NCBI GenBank assembly: GCA_910588535.1
Contig: CAJUOO010000002.1
Span: forward strand, 1 to 64,000
Direction: 5' to 3'
From: an uncultured Lachnospiraceae bacterium
GTDB lineage: Bacteria; Bacillota; Clostridia; Lachnospirales; Lachnospiraceae
DNA: 64,000 nt
In this document: piece by piece, positions 49,700 to 57,109 of the stretch
Numbering within the stretch: position 1 is the stretch's first letter
Layout of the letters: each line of letters starts with the position of its first letter
The notes under the pieces: model-generated
Told to the model about the DNA's origin: nothing
Databases searched by the model: none
Seen by the model: the letters and a program-made list of their open reading frames with translations, nothing else
Position numbers and translations under genes: made by a program

Positions 49700-50182
49700 T
49701 CAAACCTCTCCCCGCAGCATTTTCGATACAAGATATTCTTTTCCAAAAAACTTTTCATAATCTTTCAAGGTATGGTTACAGTATAATATAGTTTCGGTGA
49801 TTTGTTTTTCTAGCGCGATAGTATTATTATTCCTAACTCCTGTTTCATTTAAAATTCTTTTTGCGTTTTCGCAATGTACTAGTGCATCCTTATGTAACAT
49901 CTTATATTTCTCAAAAATCATATCATATTTTTCACCATTGCTTTCCTCCCATTTATCAATCAACTCTTTTATATTACTGACTCTTCTAGTGGCAGTAGTA
50001 CCCCAAATAATGCCAAGGCCATATAATTCGTTTCGCATTTCACATAAGTCTGTAAAGAAACGACCAGCTAGACCCGTTGCTTCTTTTGCTTTATCGTAAT
50101 GTTCTAAAACTACATTCAACACACTTGGGTCATCTACTTTTTCAATAGTTACATTTATTTTTCCCCACTGTATATCTCCCAT
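49700..50182 (-). CDS. Helical protein of unknown function (160 aa)
   Basis: A 160-residue, probably all-helical protein (VVLEHYDKAKEATGLAGRFF, IKELIDKWEESNGEKYDMIF, LEKQITETILYCNHTLKDYE). The pattern would suit a coiled-coil or HEPN-like bundle, but there is no R-x4-6-H motif, so I do not call HEPN. ATG 50182 has AGGAGG seven bases ahead. It follows the small membrane protein gene by about ten bases. Confidence 0.6.
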   Translation of the reverse strand: MGDIQWGKINVTIEKVDDPSVLNVVLEHYDKAKEATGLAGRFFTDLCEMRNELYGLGIIWGTTATRRVSNIKELIDKWEESNGEKYDMIFEKYKMLHKDALVHCENAKRILNETGVRNNNTIALEKQITETILYCNHTLKDYEKFFGKEYLVSKMLRGEV

Positions 50183-50193
50183 TGACATACCTC

Positions 50194-50553
50194 CTAATAA
50201 TACTGGAACTCATTAACAAGTTCCCCTTTTTTGTCTATTTCATTCAGGATATCTTCATCCACCTGATATGCAGGGGCTTCTGTTTCATATGTAGCTTTAA
50301 TAAAATACCTATCCATTGGATTTTTCTTTGTATAAATTACACCGTGGTTGCGAAGCCTATCTCTTATCCTGCTTACTGTCACAACCGCCCTCTGCATATT
50401 TTTCCTTGCATTAACTCCCAGCATTCTTCCAACCACATCAGCCGCTGTGTTATTCAGCCAATTTGCAATGCTATCCCAAAATTTGTCTAAAATAACCGCC
50501 AATGCAATCCCCACTACAGCTCCAAGTGCTATTCCTGCTACTACATGCCACAT
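50194..50553 (-). CDS. Small membrane protein with glycine-rich N-terminal helix
   Basis: A 119-residue protein. Residues 4-22 (VVAGIALGAVVGIALAVIL) form a glycine-zipper-type membrane helix. A cytosolic or surface part follows with a basic helix (LGVNARKNMQRAVVTVSRIR) and an acidic, aromatic C-terminus. GGGAGG precedes the ATG. Glycine-zipper helices tend to oligomerise and can form pores; in an operon with an AAA+ ATPase this could be a membrane effector or anchor. That role is inference. Confidence 0.65.
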   Translation of the reverse strand: MWHVVAGIALGAVVGIALAVILDKFWDSIANWLNNTAADVVGRMLGVNARKNMQRAVVTVSRIRDRLRNHGVIYTKKNPMDRYFIKATYETEAPAYQVDEDILNEIDKKGELVNEFQYY

Positions 50554-50661
50554 AATGTATCTACCTCCCTATCTTATATATTTTCTTAATTCCGAGTCAT
50601 TTATTATAAATCTGGCAAATATGGATTATCTTTTTGCACTCCATATTTTAAACTTATGTCT

Positions 50662-51519
50662 TTATTCAGAACAACGAGCTATTGTCGCATATATTTCCTT
50701 TTCAGTTTCTTTATCACCACCCGCATATTCTAACGCATAATTTGCTACTTCTATTGCTTTATCTTTTTCTCCGCATTCTTCATATATTATAGACATCCAT
50801 CGATAACAAAAACATGCCATTGTCCGCCAATATGGAATGCCCCTCGATAGATTATCTCCTTGATTATTAGAGAGAATCCTCTCTACAGATTCCAGACAAA
50901 GATTTGAATATCTTATTACCTCTCGACCATGACCTTCTAAATCAGATTCAGACAATTCAAATTCTGAATTTGACATTAGACTAAAGCATTCTGCAATCTC
51001 ACCATCAGATTCAGCATAATCCAAAGCAGATTGCACCATTTTTAATTCATTATGAAAATCCTTATAATTACCATACAGTCTCCCCATATTTATATAATAA
51101 GTCCAATGGTCTCTACTCGTCTCTGCGAACCTAAATCCCGCTTTCCATACTTTCATAGCATTTTCAGGCATATTCATTCCCATATAACACACGCCCAAAT
51201 CGTTATGACATAAGAACCTCTGTGTATGAGCACCATAATAATTAGTGCAATATTCTATCGCTTTCGAAAATTCTATAACAACTTTCGCATCATTCATCTC
51301 CGATAAACTTCGCGCCATCAAATAGTGTCCCCAAAATTTATCAGCATCCGTTTTTGCAAACCACAAAACTTTCTTTGCCGCATTTAATGCCCCCTTATAA
51401 TCTGCGCTATTATAAAGAGTCATCGCTTTATCTACTGCGTTTAACAGTGCCTTTCCAGGTGTTCCTTCATATTTGGTTTCTATGCTTTTTATGGTAACAT
51501 TCGACCATTCCATTTCCAT
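50662..51519 (-). CDS. Tetratricopeptide-repeat protein
   Basis: A 285-residue protein made of helical hairpins of TPR type: ALNAAKKVLWFAKTDADKFW, KFWGHYLMARSLSEM, FLCHNDLGVCYMGMNMPENA, WTYYINMGRLYGNYKDFHNE, and a final pair near SIIYEECGEKDKAIEVANYA. About six repeats can be traced by eye. Such proteins are scaffolds. It follows the pseudo-M48 gene by seven bases. No effector domain is seen. Confidence 0.75.
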   Translation of the reverse strand: MEMEWSNVTIKSIETKYEGTPGKALLNAVDKAMTLYNSADYKGALNAAKKVLWFAKTDADKFWGHYLMARSLSEMNDAKVVIEFSKAIEYCTNYYGAHTQRFLCHNDLGVCYMGMNMPENAMKVWKAGFRFAETSRDHWTYYINMGRLYGNYKDFHNELKMVQSALDYAESDGEIAECFSLMSNSEFELSESDLEGHGREVIRYSNLCLESVERILSNNQGDNLSRGIPYWRTMACFCYRWMSIIYEECGEKDKAIEVANYALEYAGGDKETEKEIYATIARCSE

Positions 51520-51525
51520 AATTTA

Positions 51526-52290
51526 TCATTTCCTCTCTTTCATCCCTCGTTCCGATACTGCATAACCTAATAAATTCTGTATTCTATGGGGTGCATACGG
51601 TACAATTTCATCTGCCTTAGTATAATTGAGTACCATATCATCCAGCCTGTTTATCTCGGATGCCTGACTGATAAACTCCTTCACGTCCACCTGTTCTGCC
51701 AACATTATGCTGTTCAGTACCATTTTCAGGATTGCATCAACAGAGCTTTTCACGCTCCCACACATCAGATATGCAAAATTATCAGCGGAATAATTCGCAA
51801 GCCTGTACCAGTGGTAGAATGACAGTTTTGACGATTTTTCAAACTGGTCTGGTGCCATCTGGTGAATAACTTTAAATCGTTCCTCCATCATAGTACGCTG
51901 CTTTGTCACGCCATCCGCAATCTTATATATCTCCCTTGCCAATACAAATTGCAGCTCCCTATCCGTAAAATCCTGTATGGTCTTTGCGGAAAGCTCTATC
52001 CAGAAATTGCTGATTCCATAGCTCTCTGCGCCGTAATAATAATCCTCATAGACATACACGGTCGGGCTGCTTATCCCTGCTGCCCCTGCCATATCTCTAA
52101 CCATCTGGAACACTCTGGGAAACTGTTTTTCCGATACCCTTACTGTCTTCCCAAGGAAATCAGGCAGCTTTATCTTATAGTCGATTTCGTCATAAACCTT
52201 CTCGAAATCCTCCTGAAACATCACACCGCCCTCATACTGGCTGTATGCTTTATCCTGCCCTGCATGGATAAACGCCGAACGTTCCATCAT
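51526..52290 (-). CDS. M48-peptidase-like protein lacking the zinc ligands
   Basis: A 254-residue protein whose middle matches the layout of M48 metallopeptidases: GISSPTVYVYEDYYYGAESY, GISNFWIELSAKTIQDFTDR, ELQFVLAREIYKIADG, and later NYSADNFAYLMCGSV. In an active enzyme the last two would be FVLAHELGH and an E-A-D segment. Here HExxH is REIYK (119-123) and the ligand Glu is Ser168, so zinc and catalysis are almost certainly lost. The ATG overlaps the stop of the preceding gene (ATGA); an ATG 23 codons later also has a binding site. It is likely a substrate- or partner-binding pseudoenzyme. Confidence 0.75.
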   Translation of the reverse strand: MMERSAFIHAGQDKAYSQYEGGVMFQEDFEKVYDEIDYKIKLPDFLGKTVRVSEKQFPRVFQMVRDMAGAAGISSPTVYVYEDYYYGAESYGISNFWIELSAKTIQDFTDRELQFVLAREIYKIADGVTKQRTMMEERFKVIHQMAPDQFEKSSKLSFYHWYRLANYSADNFAYLMCGSVKSSVDAILKMVLNSIMLAEQVDVKEFISQASEINRLDDMVLNYTKADEIVPYAPHRIQNLLGYAVSERGMKERK

Positions 52291-52952
52291 ATATACACAT
52301 ACACCTCCGTATCTCCCAGAACTGCAAGCACTTCCCCCACAACCTCACGGCATCTTGTTTCTCCCGTTTCCCTGTAGCATGACTGCAACGCTTCCAATGC
52401 CTCCATATCATCAGGGATGAATTGCAGCGCATAGGTTAGGAACGGAACCGCTTTCTTGTACAGCCCTTTCCCTGACAGCAGCATTCCGAACACTTTATTT
52501 GCAAGGAAATGTCCCTCCACGCTCCCATGCTCCCGAAAATACGCCTCCATCAGCTCAAATGCCTTGTCCTTATGCCCTGCATGGTATTCCTGCAATCCCT
52601 GAATACACTCCATGAACACAAAATTATGACCATCTGCCATCTTCACACAGTCACCCAGATTTTTGAAACTGTTGGATGCAAGGAACACCATGCGGTACAA
52701 TAGCTGCTCCCTCTGCGCCATCAGTTCTGACCTGTGCTTTTTCCCATAGTCCGAATTGTCCTGTATCTCAATGCTGGTCTTTACTTCGCCCTCAATCCGC
52801 TTTAGCTCCTTCTGGATGCGGCTTATCTGTGTCTGCATATAGCCTGTGTCATAAAAATGTGTTTCTTCTATGACTTTTTCCGTTGCCCCTGATAATGCAT
52901 TGACAAATCCCATCTCTGCCTTGCGGTACATTGTCACGGTTTTTTCAATCAT
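52287..52952 (-). CDS. TPR-like helical protein
   Basis: A 221-residue protein. The first 90 residues form a coiled-coil region (ISRIQKELKRIEGEVKTSIE). Two or three TPR-like hairpins follow: YHAGHKDKAFELMEAYFREH, LANKVFGMLLSGKGLYKKAV and FIPDDMEALEALQSCYRETG. It is between the AAA+ ATPase (four-base gap) and the pseudo-M48 gene (four-base overlap), so all three are produced together and probably form a complex. I know no named family. Confidence 0.7.
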   Translation of the reverse strand: MIEKTVTMYRKAEMGFVNALSGATEKVIEETHFYDTGYMQTQISRIQKELKRIEGEVKTSIEIQDNSDYGKKHRSELMAQREQLLYRMVFLASNSFKNLGDCVKMADGHNFVFMECIQGLQEYHAGHKDKAFELMEAYFREHGSVEGHFLANKVFGMLLSGKGLYKKAVPFLTYALQFIPDDMEALEALQSCYRETGETRCREVVGEVLAVLGDTEVYVYI

Positions 52953-52955
52953 CCC

Positions 52956-54128
52956 TTATCCCTCCTGACCGCTTATCTCTTTCTGGTACTGTTCCTCGGT
53001 AATGGTTTCCGTGGATACTACCTGAAACCCTCCCGTCCCGCTTTTATCCTCATAACGTTCTCGGATAACATGGTAGGCATAATCAAACACAGAAAAATCC
53101 AGCATTTCCTTTTCCTGCTCCAATGCATACAGGGCAGCATAAAATACCATATCCTTGATATCTGCCCCTGAAATGCCCCCATAACGCCCTGCAAGGCTGT
53201 CTGCTGTGACTTCCCCCTGCAATGGCATTCTCGCCCCTAAATGCAGCTTCCAGATAGCTTCCCGCGCCTCCCTGTCTGGCATATCGAAATAAACGCTCAA
53301 CAGGATTCTCCGCTTGAACGCCTCGTCATAATTGCTGATAAGGTTTGTTGTAAAGACCACGACACCCACAAACTTTTCCAGTTCCATCAAAAGTACGCTT
53401 CTGGTGATGTTCACCCCATAATCCGCTGACTGCGTGACGGATGTAAGCCGTTTCCCCAGAAAGGAATCCGCTTCATCAAATACCAGCACCGCATCATCCC
53501 TTGTGGCGCACTCAAAAGCCTTTCGGATGTTCTTGGGCGTTTCCCCAACATACTTTGATTCCAGCTCCGAATAATTGATGTGGTACACTTTCTTGCCTAG
53601 AGCCTGTGCGACCGCCTCCGCTGTCATGCTCTTGCCTGTCCCAGCTTTACCATAAAAATTGAGGATGATAGCCCTGCTGCCATTAAAATATTCTGACATC
53701 CCCCATTCCTCGGACATCTTCTTCCTGTGCCTGACCGCTGATATGGCTGTCCTGACCTTCTCCCTGACTTCCTCATTCAATGCGACCTGTCCCAGCGAAA
53801 ACCTCGGTTCGTAGCTCTCTATGATTTCCTGTGCTGGCTCCTGCTGCCCCTGCTTATCATTATCAGATATAGCCCTGCTGCCCGACTTTCGGATGATGAT
53901 TTCATCTGGTACGGGGTTGTATCTGGAACAGTTGCCCTTGACCGCCTTTGCCATCTGTTCCAGCATATTGTCAATCAGTATCTCGTCCAGCAGTTCCTCT
54001 TTCCCGTTTACCTCCCCCGTAAAGACATCCTGCAAATGGAAGCTCACTGTCCTGCCCCCTATGGAACAGTATTTTGTAATCCCTGCTGCCTTTATGTTCT
54101 GTACATCTGGTTCTCTTTTCTGTTTCAT
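52956..54128 (-). CDS. AAA+ ATPase, core of an unknown operon
   Basis: A 390-residue ATPase. The first 110 residues are not recognised. The AAA+ core shows Walker A GKAGTGKS (160-167), a pore-loop-like KYVGET (192-197), Walker B VLVFDEAD (214-221), a sensor-1 TTN (260-262) and arginines in FKRRI (271-275), then the lid region GGISGADIKDMVFYAALYAL. This is the classical meiotic/FtsH-CDC48 style that remodels or unfolds proteins. The overlap with the upstream 87-residue frame (ATGA) and the tight spacing downstream show a single transcript. Partners are probably the pseudo-M48 and TPR proteins. Confidence 0.88.
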   Translation of the reverse strand: MKQKREPDVQNIKAAGITKYCSIGGRTVSFHLQDVFTGEVNGKEELLDEILIDNMLEQMAKAVKGNCSRYNPVPDEIIIRKSGSRAISDNDKQGQQEPAQEIIESYEPRFSLGQVALNEEVREKVRTAISAVRHRKKMSEEWGMSEYFNGSRAIILNFYGKAGTGKSMTAEAVAQALGKKVYHINYSELESKYVGETPKNIRKAFECATRDDAVLVFDEADSFLGKRLTSVTQSADYGVNITRSVLLMELEKFVGVVVFTTNLISNYDEAFKRRILLSVYFDMPDREAREAIWKLHLGARMPLQGEVTADSLAGRYGGISGADIKDMVFYAALYALEQEKEMLDFSVFDYAYHVIRERYEDKSGTGGFQVVSTETITEEQYQKEISGQEG

Positions 54129-54379
54129 TTCTTCCCGCCTTTCCCGAATATCAAAGGTACGGCATTGGGGTTTCTGGCAAAATAGCCTGTTGCCCTGTTG
54201 ATGGCTGTATTACCGTCACCATCACGCCAATATCCCGCTACGGATGTACCGTCTTTCCGCATATATGCGCTTACATTGTGTGGATGGACATAATGCGCTG
54301 GCGTGAGTGTGGTAAACTGCCTCCCCCTGCCACTGAATGTATTGATTGCATAAGGCTGGAATGTCGTTTCCCCTAACAT
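54125..54379 (-). CDS. Small protein with an R-K-DGT-x-V-x-GYWR motif
   Basis: An 84-residue protein with the segment VHPHNVSAYMRKDGTSVAGY followed by WRDGDGNT and GYFARNPNAVPLIFGKGGKK. Short modules with a V-x-x-Y-x-R-x-DGT-x-V-x-x-(Y/H)-x-R pattern occur in proteins of phages and interbacterial systems, and may bind the cell envelope or nucleic acid; the role is unclear. The ATG at 54379 is used (a GTG at 54388 is possible). It is the first gene of the AAA+ operon and overlaps the ATPase start by four bases. Confidence 0.6.
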   Translation of the reverse strand: MLGETTFQPYAINTFSGRGRQFTTLTPAHYVHPHNVSAYMRKDGTSVAGYWRDGDGNTAINRATGYFARNPNAVPLIFGKGGKK

Positions 54380-54532
54380 ATCTTTCACCTTTCCTGTCCG
54401 CTACAGTCTGTATCTTATTTTTCGATACAGCTACACATATATTAACATATTAATAACTAAAATGCTACATCATGTTACATTTTTCTATGTTATGCCAAAT
54501 AAAATTTTTATAAATGGAAGGTGGATAAGGAT

Positions 54533-54961
54533 ATGAAGGAACGGCTGCTCCCTGAAAAACTGAAAGAACTGCGGAAAGCGCACAACTACACACAGGATTA
54601 TGTGGCTGCTGCCCTCGGTGTTGTGAGGCAGACCTACAGCCATTATGAATCTGGCAGAAGGACACCAAGCCCCGACATCCTCTATAAGCTGGCTGGGCTT
54701 TACAATATCACCGTGGATGATTTGATGCAGCTCACGATTGAATTAGACCGCAATGTCTACTATGATGCACCAGCACCCACACAATCCAGTGAGGATTTAG
54801 CTGGGTTCCTCGAATACTTCAACAGCCCGAACAACAAAAAGAAATACCAGCTTTTCAACAATCTGGAAAAAGAGCTGCTGTATTATTTTGAGAAGATATC
54901 AGAGGATGATAAGAGGGAAATCATAGAGTTTACGAAAATCAAAGCACATAAGAACAGATAA
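54533..54961 (+). CDS. XRE-family regulator, divergent from the AAA+ operon
   Basis: A 142-residue regulator. The N-terminal helix-turn-helix has KLKELRKAHNYTQDYVAAAL, GVVRQTYSHYESGRRTPSPD and ILYKLAGLYNITVDDL, as in Cro/C1-type repressors. The C-terminal part is helical and acidic, then basic at the end (FTKIKAHKNR). I chose the ATG at 54533 with GGAAGGTGG upstream; a GTG at 54521 is in frame. It shares about 150 bases of AT-rich intergenic DNA with the AAA+ operon and is the obvious candidate for controlling it. Confidence 0.87.
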   Translation: MKERLLPEKLKELRKAHNYTQDYVAAALGVVRQTYSHYESGRRTPSPDILYKLAGLYNITVDDLMQLTIELDRNVYYDAPAPTQSSEDLAGFLEYFNSPNNKKKYQLFNNLEKELLYYFEKISEDDKREIIEFTKIKAHKNR

Positions 54962-54998
54962 CAGCCAAAGTATAGCATGACCGTACTCTGGCTGTTCT
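54960..54998 (+). terminator. Hairpin after the XRE gene
   Basis: AACAGCCA (54960-54967) and TGGCTGTT (54989-54996) pair perfectly around a 21-base loop, followed by CTTGTATT. It overlaps the stop codon of the XRE gene. Confidence 0.55.
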
Positions 54999-55472
54999 TG
55001 TATTAAAGCCATATATAGGAAGGGCTGGGTATATATCTTTTTGTTTCTTTAAAGGAAAAGGAGTCGGTTCTCCCAGAAATTTTCACTGGATTTTCCCCTA
55101 TACTGCGATTCCAAAAATATATATGCAGATTTTTCTCCCTAAATTGGCAGTTTCTTTAACCTATAACAGCAAAAAAGATACCATTCATAGAAGTATATCC
55201 TATGAATATAGTATCCCTAAGTTAACAATATTGTGTCGTCATCAAGAGAGACAGACTGACATATTATTAAAGAAAATATTGCTCTAATCTGCATCCGCTA
55301 ATCTTCATTGACTTGGCTGCTGCCACGCTATGCTTTGCTACAATATTCTATATTATAATATAATTCGCTAAGATATGCTCTGCTCTGCAATATCCACTTT
55401 CAAATATACACCAGCCGTCTCTTCTATTAAGATAACACACTCCGCATAAAAAGACAATCAACTAAACAATAT
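54999..55472. other. Gene-free AT-rich stretch within the element
   Basis: About 470 bases with no credible coding frame. It has a run of short related words (GCTATGC, CTGCTCTGC) but no clear repeat. It could contain an element end or promoter; I see nothing firm. Confidence 0.4.
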
Positions 55473-56045
55473 TCAATTTTCACACTGTAGCCTCTTAGCC
55501 CGCAACAATGTACTTTTGCTGATGCCTGTCATTTCTGAAACCTCTTTGTAAGAATGATTCTCCAATAGCTCCATAGCATGATTCAGTTGTGCCCTGCCAT
55601 ACTTCGGTGGTCTTCCCTCCTTAAAGTCAGGGTTCTGCCTTGCTATGGCTTTCCCTTCCCCTGTGCGCTCCACAATCATATCACGCTCAAATTCCGCAAA
55701 TGCAAGCATGACGTTCCGCACCAGCTTCCCCGTAGGGGTATTGTCCATCATGCCCATATTCAGCACATGGACGGTGATACCCTTATCAAGCAATGACTGT
55801 ATCAGTTCAATGCCCTGTGTGGCACTTCTGGCTATCCTGTCCAGCTTCGTGACCTTCAATGTATCGCCTGGCTGCATGACTGTCAGCAGCTTATCCAGTT
55901 CTGGGCGGCGTGATTTCGTTCCCGTAAAAGCATCTGCATAAACCTCCTCTGCCCCTGCTGCCCTTAGTGCGTTCTCCTGTGCTTCCAGACTGTTCCCGTC
56001 CTTTGCCTGTGTCTTTGTTGATACCCTTGCATAACCGTAAATCAT
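55473..56045 (-). CDS. Small serine resolvase/invertase
   Basis: A 190-residue recombinase of the resolvase/invertase class. The start MIYGYARVSTKTQ carries the catalytic serine (S9); TKLDRIARSATQGIELI and LMLAFAEFERDMIVERTGEG follow, and the end has a helix-turn-helix (SYKEVSEMTGISKSTLLRAK). ATG 56045 has AAAGGAG; the frame is open to 56177. Its usual task is resolving multimers or inverting DNA. It lies at the right end of the element, opposite the large recombinase, with inverted repeats immediately upstream that could be its site. Confidence 0.9.
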   Translation of the reverse strand: MIYGYARVSTKTQAKDGNSLEAQENALRAAGAEEVYADAFTGTKSRRPELDKLLTVMQPGDTLKVTKLDRIARSATQGIELIQSLLDKGITVHVLNMGMMDNTPTGKLVRNVMLAFAEFERDMIVERTGEGKAIARQNPDFKEGRPPKYGRAQLNHAMELLENHSYKEVSEMTGISKSTLLRAKRLQCEN

Positions 56046-56157
56046 AATGTGTTTCTCCTTTCGTAATTTGATTTCAGGAATCAAAAAAAGAAGGTCATTA
56101 CAACCTTCTCCTAATGATACCCATGATTCTATTTTGTTACTTATGAATATAAGAAAT

Positions 56158-56220
56158 GACACCACTGGAAGCCCCATAAAACCGTAGGTCAGCAGTTGGT
56201 GTCATAACTTAAAAGTTATG
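56158..56220. repeat. Inverted repeats upstream of the resolvase, possible recombination site
   Basis: GACACCACTG (56158-56167) pairs with CAGTTGGTGTC (56193-56203) with one bulged base, and the next 18 bases, CATAACTTAAAAGTTATG (56203-56220), are a perfect palindrome. They lie between the resolvase and the TIR gene and may be a res/att site or transcription ends. Confidence 0.5.
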
Positions 56221-56234
56221 GTACTACACAATAC

Positions 56235-57023
56235 TTACCAAGATAATTTACCATTCTCTATTTGTATCGGTTTACCTTGAACGTTTGATAAAACTTGCAT
56301 GATTCCAGCAAACTGCAATTGCACCCCATTTGACTTAATTGTCACTCTCATTGCATTATTAGGTGTTAATGGTCTAAACAGTCGTATCGTTTTCATTTTC
56401 AATCTAACAGGAGTTCCGTTAATACTTCCATCTACCTCACCTGTACTATCATAATGAGTTGAATCCTCTGGTTGCACATCAAATTCTTCATATTTGTTAT
56501 TAAAAATAAAAGCAAAATTTGCATCATTTTCGCTAAACATCATTGCCCTGATTTCTATTTTAATCAATTTATCTGACACAATATCTACTACAGCCTTTAC
56601 GTTCTCTATATCCGCCAAAGCTTTATATGTACTATTTCCTTTTGCTACGCACTTCATTTGTGCAACTGCATCATCTAAACCAACTCCATACAAATCTATA
56701 TATAATGAATCGGTTAATATAGCAGGAGGTTTACAATCCGCAATTCTTACAGGTACAAATTTCAAGTTCTCGTTTATGGACTTAGTTAATCCACTTTGCC
56801 ATTCCTTTGTTACCATCTTACTGTTTAAACTATTTGGAGATAAAAAATAGAAGAATGTAGTAAACTTTTCTATCCCTTCATTCATTTTTCCAATTATGCT
56901 ATCTCCTGGCTGTATAGACCATTTATCATAAAAAATATTATTTCTTCCAAATTCCAATTCCAACCTTCTTGCAACCATATCTACTATTTGTTCATCATTA
57001 TGGTTATAACTAATAAAAATCAT
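56235..57023 (-). CDS. TIR-domain protein, probable NAD-degrading defence effector
   Basis: A 262-residue protein. The N-terminal TIR domain (residues 1-135) begins MIFISYNHNDEQIVD, has a conserved FYDKWSIQPGDSI, and SLNSKMVTKEWQSGL, where E74 is the likely catalytic glutamate of NAD-cleaving TIR proteins. A C-terminal region of about 120 residues (HYDSTGEVDGSINGTPVRLK, LRPLTPNNAMRVTI-like strands) is beta-rich and could be the ligand sensor. ATG 57023 has AAGGAGG. It stands alone next to the mobile element. Bacterial TIR proteins usually act in abortive infection, but no partner gene is seen. Confidence 0.82.
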   Translation of the reverse strand: MIFISYNHNDEQIVDMVARRLELEFGRNNIFYDKWSIQPGDSIIGKMNEGIEKFTTFFYFLSPNSLNSKMVTKEWQSGLTKSINENLKFVPVRIADCKPPAILTDSLYIDLYGVGLDDAVAQMKCVAKGNSTYKALADIENVKAVVDIVSDKLIKIEIRAMMFSENDANFAFIFNNKYEEFDVQPEDSTHYDSTGEVDGSINGTPVRLKMKTIRLFRPLTPNNAMRVTIKSNGVQLQFAGIMQVLSNVQGKPIQIENGKLSW

Positions 57024-57109
57024 TTTACATGACCTCCTTCTCAAATGTTATTGTTAATCTATTCTCAGCATATCTACGCCATTTAAAATCCTATCCTAAA
57101 ATTTTTCAA

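Noticed and set aside
34761..56045. Element considered as an integrative conjugative element
   Set aside because: No relaxase, coupling ATPase, VirB4-like ATPase or other transfer gene is recognisable; it is at most a mobilisable or phage-derived element.
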